This document shows, piece after piece, positions 8,730 to 17,581 of a stretch of 64,000 nucleotides of DNA. Position numbers and translations under genes: made by a program. The DNA is from Algibacter miyuki (lineage in GTDB: Bacteria > Bacteroidota > Bacteroidia > Flavobacteriales > Flavobacteriaceae), in the NCBI RefSeq assembly GCF_042427745.1, contig NZ_JBHMFA010000005.1, one strand, 5' to 3'. Within the stretch, counting starts at the first letter, position 1. Each line of letters begins with the position of its first letter. The notes under the pieces were generated by a model. The model did no database searches, was not told where the DNA came from, and saw only the letters and a list, made by a program, of their open reading frames with translations.

Positions 8730-8757
8730 CAAAAATAACAACTATATTGCTGTTATC
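8730..8757 (-). terminator. Probable terminator after cysM
   Basis: Minus strand GATAACAGCAATATAGTTGTTATTTTTG: arms ATAACA / TGTTAT followed by a T run, 27 bases past the cysM stop. It also overlaps the presumed promoter of the downstream met operon. Confidence 0.5.
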
Positions 8758-8783
8758 CTTGTGATATTGCGAAAATTATTAGA

Positions 8784-9674
8784 CTATTCAAATAGACTAG
8801 ACGACAAATAACGATCGCCACGGTCGCAAATAATAGCAACTACAACTCCGCTTTCTAAAGACTCTGCAATTTGCAACGCACAGAAAACAGAACCACCACT
8901 ACTCATACCTGCAAAAACGCCTTCTTCTTTTGCTAAACGTTGTGTTATATTTTTAGCATCTTCTTCCGTTACATCTATAACGACATCTACTTTTGAACGA
9001 TCAAAAAACTTAGGTACATACTCTGGAGACCATTTTCTGATCCCAGGTATTTTTGCACCATCAGCCGGTTGCGCTCCAACTATTGTAATATTCGGATTTT
9101 TTTCTTTAAGAAATGTAGAGGTTCCCATAATGGTTCCTGTTGTTCCCATAGTGGCAACAAAATGTGTTATTTCTCCTTCTGTATCTCTCCATATTTCCGG
9201 ACCTGTTGTTTTATAATGCGCTTTCCAGTTATCATCATTTTCAAACTGATTTAAAACGGTGTACCCTTTTTCATCACGTAATTTAAAAGCAACATCTCTA
9301 GAACCTTCAATACCAATATCTGCCGGTGTTAAAATAACTTCAGCACCATAAGCACGCATGGTTTTAACACGTTCTACTGTAGAATTTTCAGGCATAATTA
9401 ATACCATATTCAAACCTAAAAGTTGTGCTATAAAAGCTAAAGCAATTCCGGTGTTTCCACTAGTTGCTTCAACTAAAGTGCCTCCTTTTTTAATATCGCC
9501 ACGTTTTAAAGCTTCAGAAATCATATTGAAAGCTGCGCGATCTTTTACACTTCCGCCAGGATTATTTCCTTCTAACTTCAAAAATAAACGCACACCTTCT
9601 TTATTAATTAAATGCGTTGCTTCAACTAAAGGTGTATTTCCTATTTCGTCTAATATTGTTTTACCGTATGCCAT
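8784..9674 (-). CDS. cysM: Cysteine synthase (O-acetylserine sulfhydrylase), CysM type
   Basis: PLP enzyme that joins sulfide with O-acetylserine to give cysteine. 296 residues, the short CysM size. Seen: IGNTPLVE, PGGSVKDRAA with the PLP lysine (about residue 43), the TSGNTGIAL loop, TMGTTGT phosphate loop and GMSSGGSV. The start overlaps the end of cysE by 14 bases, so acetylserine supply and use are coupled. It is the last gene of the sulfate-assimilation block. Confidence 0.95.
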   Translation of the reverse strand: MAYGKTILDEIGNTPLVEATHLINKEGVRLFLKLEGNNPGGSVKDRAAFNMISEALKRGDIKKGGTLVEATSGNTGIALAFIAQLLGLNMVLIMPENSTVERVKTMRAYGAEVILTPADIGIEGSRDVAFKLRDEKGYTVLNQFENDDNWKAHYKTTGPEIWRDTEGEITHFVATMGTTGTIMGTSTFLKEKNPNITIVGAQPADGAKIPGIRKWSPEYVPKFFDRSKVDVVIDVTEEDAKNITQRLAKEEGVFAGMSSGGSVFCALQIAESLESGVVVAIICDRGDRYLSSSLFE

Positions 9675-10401
9675 TTTTCTTCGGTCTAATTTTAATTTCT
9701 GTTTGATATGTTACTAATGAATCTTCGGGTACCGATTGGGTAATCCAAACATTAGCTCCAATAATACTATTTTTACCAATTACAATATCGCCTCCTAAAA
9801 TGGTTGCGTTGGCGTAAATGGTAACATTATCATCTATAGTTGGGTGTCTTTTAGTAGAAGCTAAGTCTTTTGAAACTTGAATACCACCTAAAGTAACTCC
9901 TTGATATATTTTTACTTGTTCTCCAATTATAGAAGTTTCACCAATTACAATTCCTGTACCGTGATCGATATAAAACGATTCGCCAATAGTAGCACCCGGA
10001 TGAATATCGATACCTGTAATACCGTGAATATATTCACTCATCATTCTAGGCAAAATATAAACACCCAATTTATAAAGTGCATGACTTAATCTATAGATTG
10101 AAATAGCGTGAAAACCAGGATAAGCCATGTAAATTTCGGCTAAACAATGCGATGCAGGATCGTTATTTTCAAAAGCAATAGCATCTAAATCTAATTTTCT
10201 TCTAATTTCTGGAAGTTCTGTTTTAAAGGTTTCCCATATATTTTCACCGTTTTCAATTTCTAATTTATCTAGAATTTGTAAAAATGTTTTCTCTAAATAT
10301 TCGGCGTGTTCTACTTCGTGATCACAATCGAACAAAGAATAAAACACTTTTTTAGTAAAGGCTTTAACTGTGTCTTTTAAACAAACATTATAACTTTTCA
10401 T
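9661..10401 (-). CDS. cysE: Serine O-acetyltransferase
   Basis: Transfers acetyl from acetyl-CoA to serine, the first committed step of cysteine synthesis. 246 residues. Left-handed beta-helix made of hexapeptide repeats; the signature HPGATIGESFYIDHGTGIVIG (given in parts: HPGATIG, DHGTGIVIG) and VTLGG are present, after an alpha-helical N-terminal domain. Overlaps cysM by 14 bases. In the family, cysteine feedback acts at the active site and through the C-terminal tail. Confidence 0.95.
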   Translation of the reverse strand: MKSYNVCLKDTVKAFTKKVFYSLFDCDHEVEHAEYLEKTFLQILDKLEIENGENIWETFKTELPEIRRKLDLDAIAFENNDPASHCLAEIYMAYPGFHAISIYRLSHALYKLGVYILPRMMSEYIHGITGIDIHPGATIGESFYIDHGTGIVIGETSIIGEQVKIYQGVTLGGIQVSKDLASTKRHPTIDDNVTIYANATILGGDIVIGKNSIIGANVWITQSVPEDSLVTYQTEIKIRPKKNGIR

Positions 10402-10502
10402 TGTTTTGCTAAATCTGTAAAACCATTATAATTAATGGCGTTTTTTCTCAGTTTATAAAAATAAAACTAATCCTTTTAAAAAGCTCATTTTTTTAAACAT
10501 TA

Positions 10503-10537
10503 AATCCTACAAAGTATTAAAAAAACCTTGTAGGATT
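10503..10537 (-). terminator. Inverted repeat between FNR and cysE (terminator or operator)
   Basis: Perfect 10-base arms AATCCTACAA (10503-10512) and TTGTAGGATT (10528-10537) around an A/T-rich loop. It follows the ferredoxin reductase stop by 50 bases, so on the minus strand it can act as a terminator hairpin. The ATCCTAC/GTAGGAT half sites resemble the inverted repeat at the head of the cys operon (18496-18514), so a regulatory site for cysEM is the alternative. Confidence 0.5.
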
Positions 10538-10587
10538 GAATGCTTTATTTGATAATACTTGGACCAAAAATATGGCCAAAATCATTA

Positions 10588-11643
10588 TTAATTAATAGCT
10601 TGAACTACGGCTTTAGGAGCTTCTTTACGAGTTCCATCAAAACCATCCACACCAGAAACTGTAGTGTATTTTAAAACATTTTTCTTTCCTGGATGTATAA
10701 TTTTATATGCCGCCTGACACATAATAGTTGCTTCATGGAAACCACAAAGTATTAATTTTAATTTACCTGGGTAAAAATTACCATCTCCAATTGCAAATAT
10801 ACCTGGAATATTAGTTTGATAATCTAAGGCGTTATTTACTTTTACTGCATTTTTTTCAATCTCTAATCCCCAATTTGCAATAGGTCCTAATTTAGGTGAA
10901 AGCCCAAATAAAGGAATAAAATGATCGGTTTCTAAAGTAAAAGGTTCTTCGTCCTTTTTAGTTATTTCTATCGCTTCAACTTTACCATCACCTAAGATAT
11001 CGGTAACTTCTGCAGGTGTAATAAGGTTTATTTTTCCAGCATCTTTTAGTTCTTGAACTTTTTCAACTGAATCTAAATGGCCTCTAAATTCATTACGTCT
11101 ATGTATTAAAGTAACACTTTCTGCTATGTCGGCTAAAAATATAGACCAATCTAATGCAGAATCTCCACCACCAGCAATGATCACTTTTTTATCACGATAC
11201 ACTTCTGGTTCTTTAATCATATACTCAACACCTTTATCTTCAAACTTCGAAAGGTTTTCAAGTTGTGGCTTTCTAGGCTCAAAACTACCTAAACCACTAG
11301 CAATAGCAACCACTGGTGCTTGGTGTTTTGTTCCTTTATTTGTAGTTACAATAAAAGTACCATCTTCTTGCTTTTCAACAGTATCGGCGCGTTCTCCTAA
11401 AGTAAAACCAGGTTCAAATTGTTTTGCCTGTTCTAATAAATTTTTAGTTAAATCTCCAGCTAAAATCTCTGGAAATCCAGGAATATCATAAATTGGTTTT
11501 TTAGGATACAATTCTGAACACTGCCCACCAGGCTGTGGTAACGCGTCAATTAAATGACATTTCAATTTTAATAATCCAGCTTCGAATACTGTAAATAAAC
11601 CTGTTGGCCCCGCGCCAATTATTAGTATATCTGTTTTAATCAT
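10588..11643 (-). CDS. Ferredoxin--NADP reductase, thioredoxin-reductase-like type
   Basis: 351-residue FAD flavoprotein. FAD site IIGAGPTGLFTVFEAG (8-23) with PGGQC following, NADPH site IIAGGGDSALDW, and C-terminal GIFAIGDGN. There is no redox CxxC between the NADPH-domain strands, so it is not thioredoxin reductase but the YumC/TrxR-like FNR group. Its place directly downstream of siroheme and sulfite-reductase genes suggests that it supplies reduced ferredoxin to the sulfite reductase, which here has no CysJ flavoprotein partner (inference). Confidence 0.9.
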   Translation of the reverse strand: MIKTDILIIGAGPTGLFTVFEAGLLKLKCHLIDALPQPGGQCSELYPKKPIYDIPGFPEILAGDLTKNLLEQAKQFEPGFTLGERADTVEKQEDGTFIVTTNKGTKHQAPVVAIASGLGSFEPRKPQLENLSKFEDKGVEYMIKEPEVYRDKKVIIAGGGDSALDWSIFLADIAESVTLIHRRNEFRGHLDSVEKVQELKDAGKINLITPAEVTDILGDGKVEAIEITKKDEEPFTLETDHFIPLFGLSPKLGPIANWGLEIEKNAVKVNNALDYQTNIPGIFAIGDGNFYPGKLKLILCGFHEATIMCQAAYKIIHPGKKNVLKYTTVSGVDGFDGTRKEAPKAVVQAIN

Positions 11644-11667
11644 TTTTACTATGCTTTATATATAATT

Positions 11668-12294
11668 TTACTCTTTTTTTTCTATTAGTCCTTTTGTGAA
11701 TTCGTTTAACGTTTCCACTTTTTGTTCAAAATCACCTTTAATAGTTTTTCTAAACTCGTTTAAATTTTTAACTAAATCGTCTACGTTTTCAGGAATAACA
11801 TCCTCAAAAAATTGACGCAAACGTTTTGCTGTGGTAGGTGATTTTCCGTTAGTAGAAATCGCCACTTTCACATTTCCTTTAGTTACAATACCACCCATAT
11901 AAAAATCGCAATACGGCGGATTATCGGCAACGTTAACTAATTTAGATTCTGCTCTACAGTCTTTCCAAACTTGAACATTTACTTCCGGTATATCTGTCGT
12001 AGCAACCACCATATGCTTGCCAATAATATACTTTTTTTTATAACTATCTTCAACTAATGTTACACAACCTGTTTTTGCAAGTTTTATAGTGCCTTCGCGA
12101 AACATTGGAGACACCATTGTAACATGAGCATCTGGACTCGATTTTAATAAGAAGGTTAATTTTTCTTCAGCAACATGTCCGCCACCAACAATAAGTACAT
12201 TTAAACTTTTTGTTTTTAAAAAAATAGGATATAAATTATTCCTTTCCTTTTCTACTAAACTCGACGTCTTTATTTTATCCGCTTCATCTAGCAT
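11668..12294 (-). CDS. Precorrin-2 dehydrogenase / siroheme synthase N-terminal domain
   Basis: 208 residues equal to the N-terminal NAD domain of CysG (or yeast Met8). It oxidises precorrin-2 to sirohydrochlorin and may also insert iron. NAD-binding VLIVGGGHVAEEKL is near residue 33; ATTDIPEVN and a short C-terminal helical part follow. The start lies one base past the cobA stop, so the pair is coupled; together they do what fused CysG does in E. coli. Confidence 0.92.
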   Translation of the reverse strand: MLDEADKIKTSSLVEKERNNLYPIFLKTKSLNVLIVGGGHVAEEKLTFLLKSSPDAHVTMVSPMFREGTIKLAKTGCVTLVEDSYKKKYIIGKHMVVATTDIPEVNVQVWKDCRAESKLVNVADNPPYCDFYMGGIVTKGNVKVAISTNGKSPTTAKRLRQFFEDVIPENVDDLVKNLNEFRKTIKGDFEQKVETLNEFTKGLIEKKE

Positions 12295-12295
12295 A

Positions 12296-13060
12296 TTACT
12301 TATTTTTATTAACCGTTTCTAAAACCGATGATAATACAGCACGTTCCTTTACCACATCGCCAATAACAATAATAGCAGGGTTTGCTAATTGTTTTTCTGC
12401 CACTATACTTTCAATTGAACTTATAGTACCAATGCCTACGTTTTCATTATCTCTAGTACCATTTTGAATAATAGCGACTGCAACATCCTGTTTATTTTCT
12501 TCTGAAAAAATGCGAACAATTTCACTCAATTTCCCCATCCCCATTAAAATAACAACTGTTGCCGAAGATTTTGCAGCCAAAGCCACATCGCCAGATAACT
12601 GATGTTTTTTAGTGGTTCCAGTAATAACCCAGAAACTCTCTGAAGATCCTCGTTTTGTTAACGGAATACCTTGATAAGCTGGCACGGCCATGGATGAAGA
12701 AATACCAGGAACAACATAAGTTTCTAATCCAAATTGTCTCACATAATCAATCTCTTCGGCACCTCGACCAAAAATAAAAGGATCGCCGCCTTTTAAGCGT
12801 ACCACATACCCTTTCTCTTTAGCTTTAGATACAATAAGATCGTTTATTTGATCTTGCTGAAAAGCATAACACCCTCTACGTTTACCTACAAAAATAAGTT
12901 CGGCATCTGCCGCAGCATATTTTAGTAAAGCCTCATTAATAAGTGCATCGTAAAGTATCACATCTGCAGACTCGATGGCCTTAATGGCTTTAAGAGTAAT
13001 TAAATCTTCGTCTCCTGGACCTGCACCTACTATGGTTAATATTGGGGTTTTCGAACTCAT
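12296..13060 (-). CDS. cobA: Uroporphyrinogen-III C-methyltransferase
   Basis: Makes precorrin-2 from uroporphyrinogen III with two S-adenosylmethionines, for siroheme. 254 residues, typical of stand-alone CobA/SUMT. Motifs: VGAGPGDEDLITLKA (11-25), GGDPFIFGRG (about 92), VPGISS and LTKRG. Placed between sulfite reductase and the siroheme dehydrogenase, which fits the need for siroheme in that enzyme. Confidence 0.95.
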   Translation of the reverse strand: MSSKTPILTIVGAGPGDEDLITLKAIKAIESADVILYDALINEALLKYAAADAELIFVGKRRGCYAFQQDQINDLIVSKAKEKGYVVRLKGGDPFIFGRGAEEIDYVRQFGLETYVVPGISSSMAVPAYQGIPLTKRGSSESFWVITGTTKKHQLSGDVALAAKSSATVVILMGMGKLSEIVRIFSEENKQDVAVAIIQNGTRDNENVGIGTISSIESIVAEKQLANPAIIVIGDVVKERAVLSSVLETVNKNK

Positions 13061-13078
13061 TGTTACTTTTTAGTATCC

Positions 13079-15169
13079 TTATGCTTTCGCTTGCTCTGCT
13101 TCTCTGTAAGCTCTTACAGCAGCTAAAAACTTATCGGCATTTGTAATATAGCTTAATGCAAAATCTTTAGTTGGTGCATTTTTATTGATTTCGTAAATTA
13201 ATTCTGAAAATGATGTTCCTAAATCAATTTTACCACCTTCAACAAAAAGCTCATCAAACTGAGAAACAATTCCAGCGTGCGTATTTGTCTTTTTATTTTC
13301 AGCTAATAATAACGCTTTCGCGGAATTAACTAGCGATTGGTAAGCGTAATATATAGCGCTAGAATATACCTCATCTTCAAAAGAAGCTTTAGCATTTTCT
13401 ATTTTCTCTTCACTTTCAAAGAATAATGTTGCAATTAAATCGATAACAACACCAGCACATTCTCCAATTCCAATTTCTTTAACGTATTTTTCTTCTTCTC
13501 CCCAATCGATAAAATCGTCTTGAGTTAAGTTAGTTACATCTTGTAAATCGTTTAATAAATCATAAAAATAACGTTCTCCTGTTACTTTATAATAATCTAC
13601 GAATGATTTTCCATTAGCATTTCCTTCAAAATCGTTTAAAATTCGACGTAATGCTTCCGGACCTCTTTTACTTGGTACTTTTACTACTTTATCAGCAAAA
13701 AGTGCATTTCCATTTCCTAAATTCCCACCACCTAATAAAACTTGTAACGCAGGCGCTACTAATTTTTCAGGTGTTCTAACCGTCATTCCTTGGAAACCAA
13801 TGTTTGCCATATTGTGTTGACCACAAGCATTCATACAACCACTAATTTTAATTACAAGATCTTCATTTTGTAAATATTGTGGATACTCTGCCGTAATCAT
13901 ACGTTCTAATTCTACCGAAATACCGGTACTACTTGCGATACCTAAATTACAAGTATCTGTACCTGGACAAGCCGTAATATCTACAGCCTTATTATATCCA
14001 GCTTCTACAAAACCTAATTTTTCTAATTCTTGATAAAAATACGGTACTAAATCTTCTTTTACAAAAGGAATTACAATGTTTTGACGTAAAGTTAAACGTA
14101 CCTCACCCGCAGCATAGTTATCAATTAAATTAGCTAATAAACGTGCCTTATCTGTATAAAAATCGCCCAATAAAACTTTAACACCAATAGCAACGTACCC
14201 TTCTTGTTTTTGAGGGATAAGGTTAGTCGATTTCCATAAATCGAACGCTGCTTGATCTTTAATTTCAACTTGTGGTGCTTCAACAGAAACCGGTTGTGAT
14301 GCTACATAAGCATCAGCATCAATAGCTACTGTTTTAAATTCAATCGCTTTTTGTTCTTCATCAATCAACCCTTTAAAAGCCTCTAATCCAATATCCTTTA
14401 AAAGGAATTTCATACGTGCTTTAGCTCTACTTTTACGTTCACCGTAACGATCAAAAACTCTTAAAACCCCTTCCATTACTGGAATAATTTTATCTGAAGG
14501 TAAAAAGCTATAAAGTTCTTCGGCATGGCGAGGTTGAGAACCTAATCCACCAGCAACCATCACTTTAAAACCACGAACACCGTTTTCTACTTTAGCAATA
14601 AAACCAATATCATGTAAATACGATAATCCCGTATCTTCATCTGTATTAGAGAAAGACACTTTAAATTTACGTCCCATTTCTTGACAAATTGGGTTACGTA
14701 AAAAGAATTTAAAAATCGCATCTGCATAAGGAGATACATCAAAAAGTTCGTTAACATCAATACCAGCAGTTTCCGAAGCCGTTACGTTTCTTACCACGTT
14801 TCCGCAGGCCTCACGTACAGTAACCTCATCTTTTTCAAGTTCAGCCCAAAGTTCTGGCGTTCTTTGTAAATCTACATAGTGAATTTGGATATCTTGACGG
14901 GTTGTAATGTGTAAACGACCACGAGAATATTCATCTGAAACATCAGCAATTCTACGTAATTGGTTACTTTTCATTTTTCCATAGGGGATCTTGATACGAA
15001 TCATTTGAACCCCTTCTTGACGTTGGCCGTAAACGCCACGAGCCAAACGAAGACTTCTAAATTTTTCTTCATCAATTTTACCATTGTTAAATAGCTCAAT
15101 TTTATTGGCTAATTCAATGATATCCTTTTGTACTATTGGATTTTCTATTTCTGTTTCAAAACTTTGCAT
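13079..15169 (-). CDS. Ferredoxin-type sulfite reductase with C-terminal HEPN domain
   Basis: 696 residues. Residues 1-540 are a nitrite/sulfite reductase haemoprotein with two ferredoxin-like half domains; the siroheme-[4Fe-4S] cysteines are Cys401 and Cys407 (CPGTDTC) and Cys445 and Cys449 (CMNAC). Residues about 570-696 form a helical HEPN-like domain (NAKASFEDEVYSSAIYYAY, then a sulfite-reductase-unrelated helix bundle). The nuclease motif RxxxxH of toxin-type HEPNs is absent. Sulfite to sulfide, six electrons; sulfite rather than nitrite is inferred from cysHDN, siroheme, FNR and cysEM on both sides. The HEPN tail is absent from classical CysI. Confidence 0.9.
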   Translation of the reverse strand: MQSFETEIENPIVQKDIIELANKIELFNNGKIDEEKFRSLRLARGVYGQRQEGVQMIRIKIPYGKMKSNQLRRIADVSDEYSRGRLHITTRQDIQIHYVDLQRTPELWAELEKDEVTVREACGNVVRNVTASETAGIDVNELFDVSPYADAIFKFFLRNPICQEMGRKFKVSFSNTDEDTGLSYLHDIGFIAKVENGVRGFKVMVAGGLGSQPRHAEELYSFLPSDKIIPVMEGVLRVFDRYGERKSRAKARMKFLLKDIGLEAFKGLIDEEQKAIEFKTVAIDADAYVASQPVSVEAPQVEIKDQAAFDLWKSTNLIPQKQEGYVAIGVKVLLGDFYTDKARLLANLIDNYAAGEVRLTLRQNIVIPFVKEDLVPYFYQELEKLGFVEAGYNKAVDITACPGTDTCNLGIASSTGISVELERMITAEYPQYLQNEDLVIKISGCMNACGQHNMANIGFQGMTVRTPEKLVAPALQVLLGGGNLGNGNALFADKVVKVPSKRGPEALRRILNDFEGNANGKSFVDYYKVTGERYFYDLLNDLQDVTNLTQDDFIDWGEEEKYVKEIGIGECAGVVIDLIATLFFESEEKIENAKASFEDEVYSSAIYYAYQSLVNSAKALLLAENKKTNTHAGIVSQFDELFVEGGKIDLGTSFSELIYEINKNAPTKDFALSYITNADKFLAAVRAYREAEQAKA

Positions 15170-15216
15170 GATATACCTGACCTTTTTCTTATTAGAAAAA
15201 TATTTTTTATTATTTG

Positions 15217-16464
15217 TTACTGGATAAAACCAGCTCCAACCGTGTTATTTGATTGTGGATCAATTAAAATAAACGAACCGTTTGTTCTATGGTTTTTGAA
15301 TTGATCAAAAAAGATAGGTTTGTTTAATTTAAATGAAACCGACGCAATATCATTAACACCTAATGATGTTGCTTCTTTATCTATTCCTGAATAATCAGGA
15401 TTAATTTTGTGGTTAATTCTATCAACCTTCGCTAATACTTTATTAACACCGTGTTGTACAATGTATTTACCTCCAACCGTTAAATTATCAGAATCCATCC
15501 AACATACATTGGCTGTAAATTGTTTATCGATAGTAGGCAAATCGTTTTCTTTAACAATCATGTCTCCACGAGATACGTTAATATCGTTTTCTAAAGTAAT
15601 TGTTACAGAAGAACGTCTAGAAGCGGTTTGGTACTTTTCGTCGTAGAAATAAATGTCTTTAATTTTAGATCTTGTTTTAGATGGTAAAACAATAATATCA
15701 TCTCCAACGCTTAGTTCACCACCGTAAACTTTTCCTGCGTACCCTCTGAAATCGTGAAAATCTTCAGTTTTAGGACGAATTACATACTGCACAGGGAAAC
15801 GTGGTGTACCTACATTGTAGATATCTTTTTTATCCAAATCTTCTAAGTGCTGTAATAAAGCATCACCTGTATACCAAGGCATTTTATCAGATTTGTTTAC
15901 AACATTATCACCTTGTAATGCACTTACAGGAATGAATGTTATTTTTTGATCTTGGTAATCTCTTTTGCTCATTAATTCAGAAAAATCAGCCTTAATTTTA
16001 TTATAAGTCTCTTCTGAATAATCAACTAAATCCATTTTATTAATAGCAACTACTACATCTTTAACTCTAAGCAAGTTGTTGATGAAAAAGTGACGATTAG
16101 TTTGCTCTATAACACCTTTACGTGCATCGATTAATATAATAGACGCTTGAGATGTTGATGCTCCAGTAACCATGTTACGTGTATATTCTACGTGGCCAGG
16201 AGTATCTGCTATAATGTAACTTTTCTTTTTAGTTGAAAAATAGATATGTGCTACATCAATAGTAATACCTTGTTCTCTCTCGGCCATTAAACCATCTGTC
16301 GCTAATGAAAAATCTAGGTAATCATACCCTAATTGTTCACTTTTGTCTTCTATCGCTTTTAACTTATCTGAAGTTAATGATTTTGTATCGTAAAGGATGC
16401 GACCGATTAAAGTACTTTTACCGTCGTCTACACTTCCTGCTGTTGCAATTTTTAATACTTCCAT
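15217..16464 (-). CDS. cysN: Sulfate adenylyltransferase subunit 1 (GTPase)
   Basis: 415 residues. The EF-Tu-like GTPase drives ATP sulfurylase (CysD) in making APS from sulfate. G motifs: GSVDDGKST (10-18), the switch region ERE-QGITIDVAH, DTPGH, NKMD; beta-barrel domains follow. It ends without the fused APS kinase (CysC) domain found in some species; cysC is not in this window. It lies 148 bases after cysD, the gap being filled by family C repeats. Confidence 0.96.
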   Translation of the reverse strand: MEVLKIATAGSVDDGKSTLIGRILYDTKSLTSDKLKAIEDKSEQLGYDYLDFSLATDGLMAEREQGITIDVAHIYFSTKKKSYIIADTPGHVEYTRNMVTGASTSQASIILIDARKGVIEQTNRHFFINNLLRVKDVVVAINKMDLVDYSEETYNKIKADFSELMSKRDYQDQKITFIPVSALQGDNVVNKSDKMPWYTGDALLQHLEDLDKKDIYNVGTPRFPVQYVIRPKTEDFHDFRGYAGKVYGGELSVGDDIIVLPSKTRSKIKDIYFYDEKYQTASRRSSVTITLENDINVSRGDMIVKENDLPTIDKQFTANVCWMDSDNLTVGGKYIVQHGVNKVLAKVDRINHKINPDYSGIDKEATSLGVNDIASVSFKLNKPIFFDQFKNHRTNGSFILIDPQSNNTVGAGFIQ

Positions 16465-16470
16465 TCTTGT

Positions 16471-16610
16471 TGTTATTGGTTGTTGGTTTTTGGTTATTAG
16501 ACTGCTCTAAATCTCCAATAAAACTTCAACAACATATTTTTTTTTAATAATTTTTGAACTTTTAAGTTTTGATTGGCTACCATTAACTAATAACCACCAA
16601 CTATTAACCA
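16471..16610 (+). repeat. Two family C repeat tracts in the cysD-cysN gap
   Basis: TGTTATTGGTTGTTGG...TTGGTTATTAG at 16471-16500 and ATTGGCTACCATTAACTAATAACCACCAACTATTAACC at 16574-16610 (opposite orientation). The 148-base gap holds nothing else that I can identify. Confidence 0.5.
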
Positions 16611-16612
16611 TT

Positions 16613-17518
16613 CTAAAAATACCCTTGTTGTTTACGTTTTTCCATAGCACCTTCAGATCGTTTATCATCGATTCTAGCGCCACGTTCAGAAATAGTAGAA
16701 TCTCTAATTTCTTCTACAACTTTAGAAATTGAAACCGCATCTGAATATACCGCTGCAGTACAACTCATGTCTCCAACAGTTCTAAAACGAACCATTTTTT
16801 CTAATACTTCTTCACTTTCATCTCTATAAACAACATCGTCTTCTGCAGACCAAATCATGCCATCTCTTAAGAATACTTTACGTTTATGAGCAAAATATAT
16901 TGATGGTATTTCAATGTTTTCTTGTTCTATATAAGACCAAACATCCAATTCTGTCCAGTTAGAAATAGGGAATACACGTACGTTTTGTCCGTGCTCAATA
17001 TCACCATTCAACATATCGAATAACTCCGGACGTTGGTTTTTCTCATCCCATTGACCAAAATCGTCACGAACAGAAAAAATACGTTCTTTGGCTCTTGCTT
17101 TTTCTTCATCACGACGCGCACCACCAATACAAGCATCAAACTTAAATTCTTCGATAGCATCAAGAAGCGTAGTAGTTTGCAACATATTTCTACTTGCATA
17201 ACGACCAGATTCCTCTTTCACTTTACCTTCATCAATAGAATCTTGAACGTTACGTACAATTAGCTCTAAACCTAATTCTTTACATAAACGATCTCTAAAT
17301 TCAATAGTTTCAGGGAAATTGTGTCCCGTGTCTATATGCATTAAAGGAAAAGGAATTTTTGCTGGGTAAAAAGCTTTAACAGCCAATCTAACCAAAGTAA
17401 TAGAATCTTTTCCTCCAGAAAATAACAACACAGGTTTTTCAAATTGCGCTGCCACTTCTCTCATAATGTATATAGCCTCGTTTTCTAACGAATTTATATT
17501 TGATGTGTCTTTATTCAT
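16613..17518 (-). CDS. cysD: Sulfate adenylyltransferase subunit 2
   Basis: 301-residue PP-loop ATP sulfurylase small subunit: sulfate plus ATP to APS, with the CysN GTPase as partner. PP-loop FSGGKDSITL (33-42), HIDTGHNFPETIEFRD, the GGARRDEEK block, and the C-terminal RxxQGYF ending (KRKQQGYF) of the family. Followed by cysN. The 5' side (17519-17581) contains another family C repeat. Confidence 0.96.
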   Translation of the reverse strand: MNKDTSNINSLENEAIYIMREVAAQFEKPVLLFSGGKDSITLVRLAVKAFYPAKIPFPLMHIDTGHNFPETIEFRDRLCKELGLELIVRNVQDSIDEGKVKEESGRYASRNMLQTTTLLDAIEEFKFDACIGGARRDEEKARAKERIFSVRDDFGQWDEKNQRPELFDMLNGDIEHGQNVRVFPISNWTELDVWSYIEQENIEIPSIYFAHKRKVFLRDGMIWSAEDDVVYRDESEEVLEKMVRFRTVGDMSCTAAVYSDAVSISKVVEEIRDSTISERGARIDDKRSEGAMEKRKQQGYF

Positions 17519-17522
17519 AATC

Positions 17523-17570
17523 TTTATTATTGTTATTGGTTATTGGAAGTAAACACCAGTAACCATTTAC
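17523..17570 (+). repeat. Family C repeat tract between cysH and cysD
   Basis: TTTATTATTGTTATTGGTTA followed by TTGGAAGTAAACACCAGTAACCATTTAC; the same TTATTGGTTATTGG motif as at 16471-16500. Confidence 0.45.
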
Positions 17571-17581
17571 TCTATTTTTTT

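Noticed and set aside
13079..15169. Nitrite reductase or HEPN toxin
   Set aside because: Sulfate-assimilation neighbours favour sulfite reductase, and the HEPN tail lacks the RxxxxH motif and an antitoxin partner.
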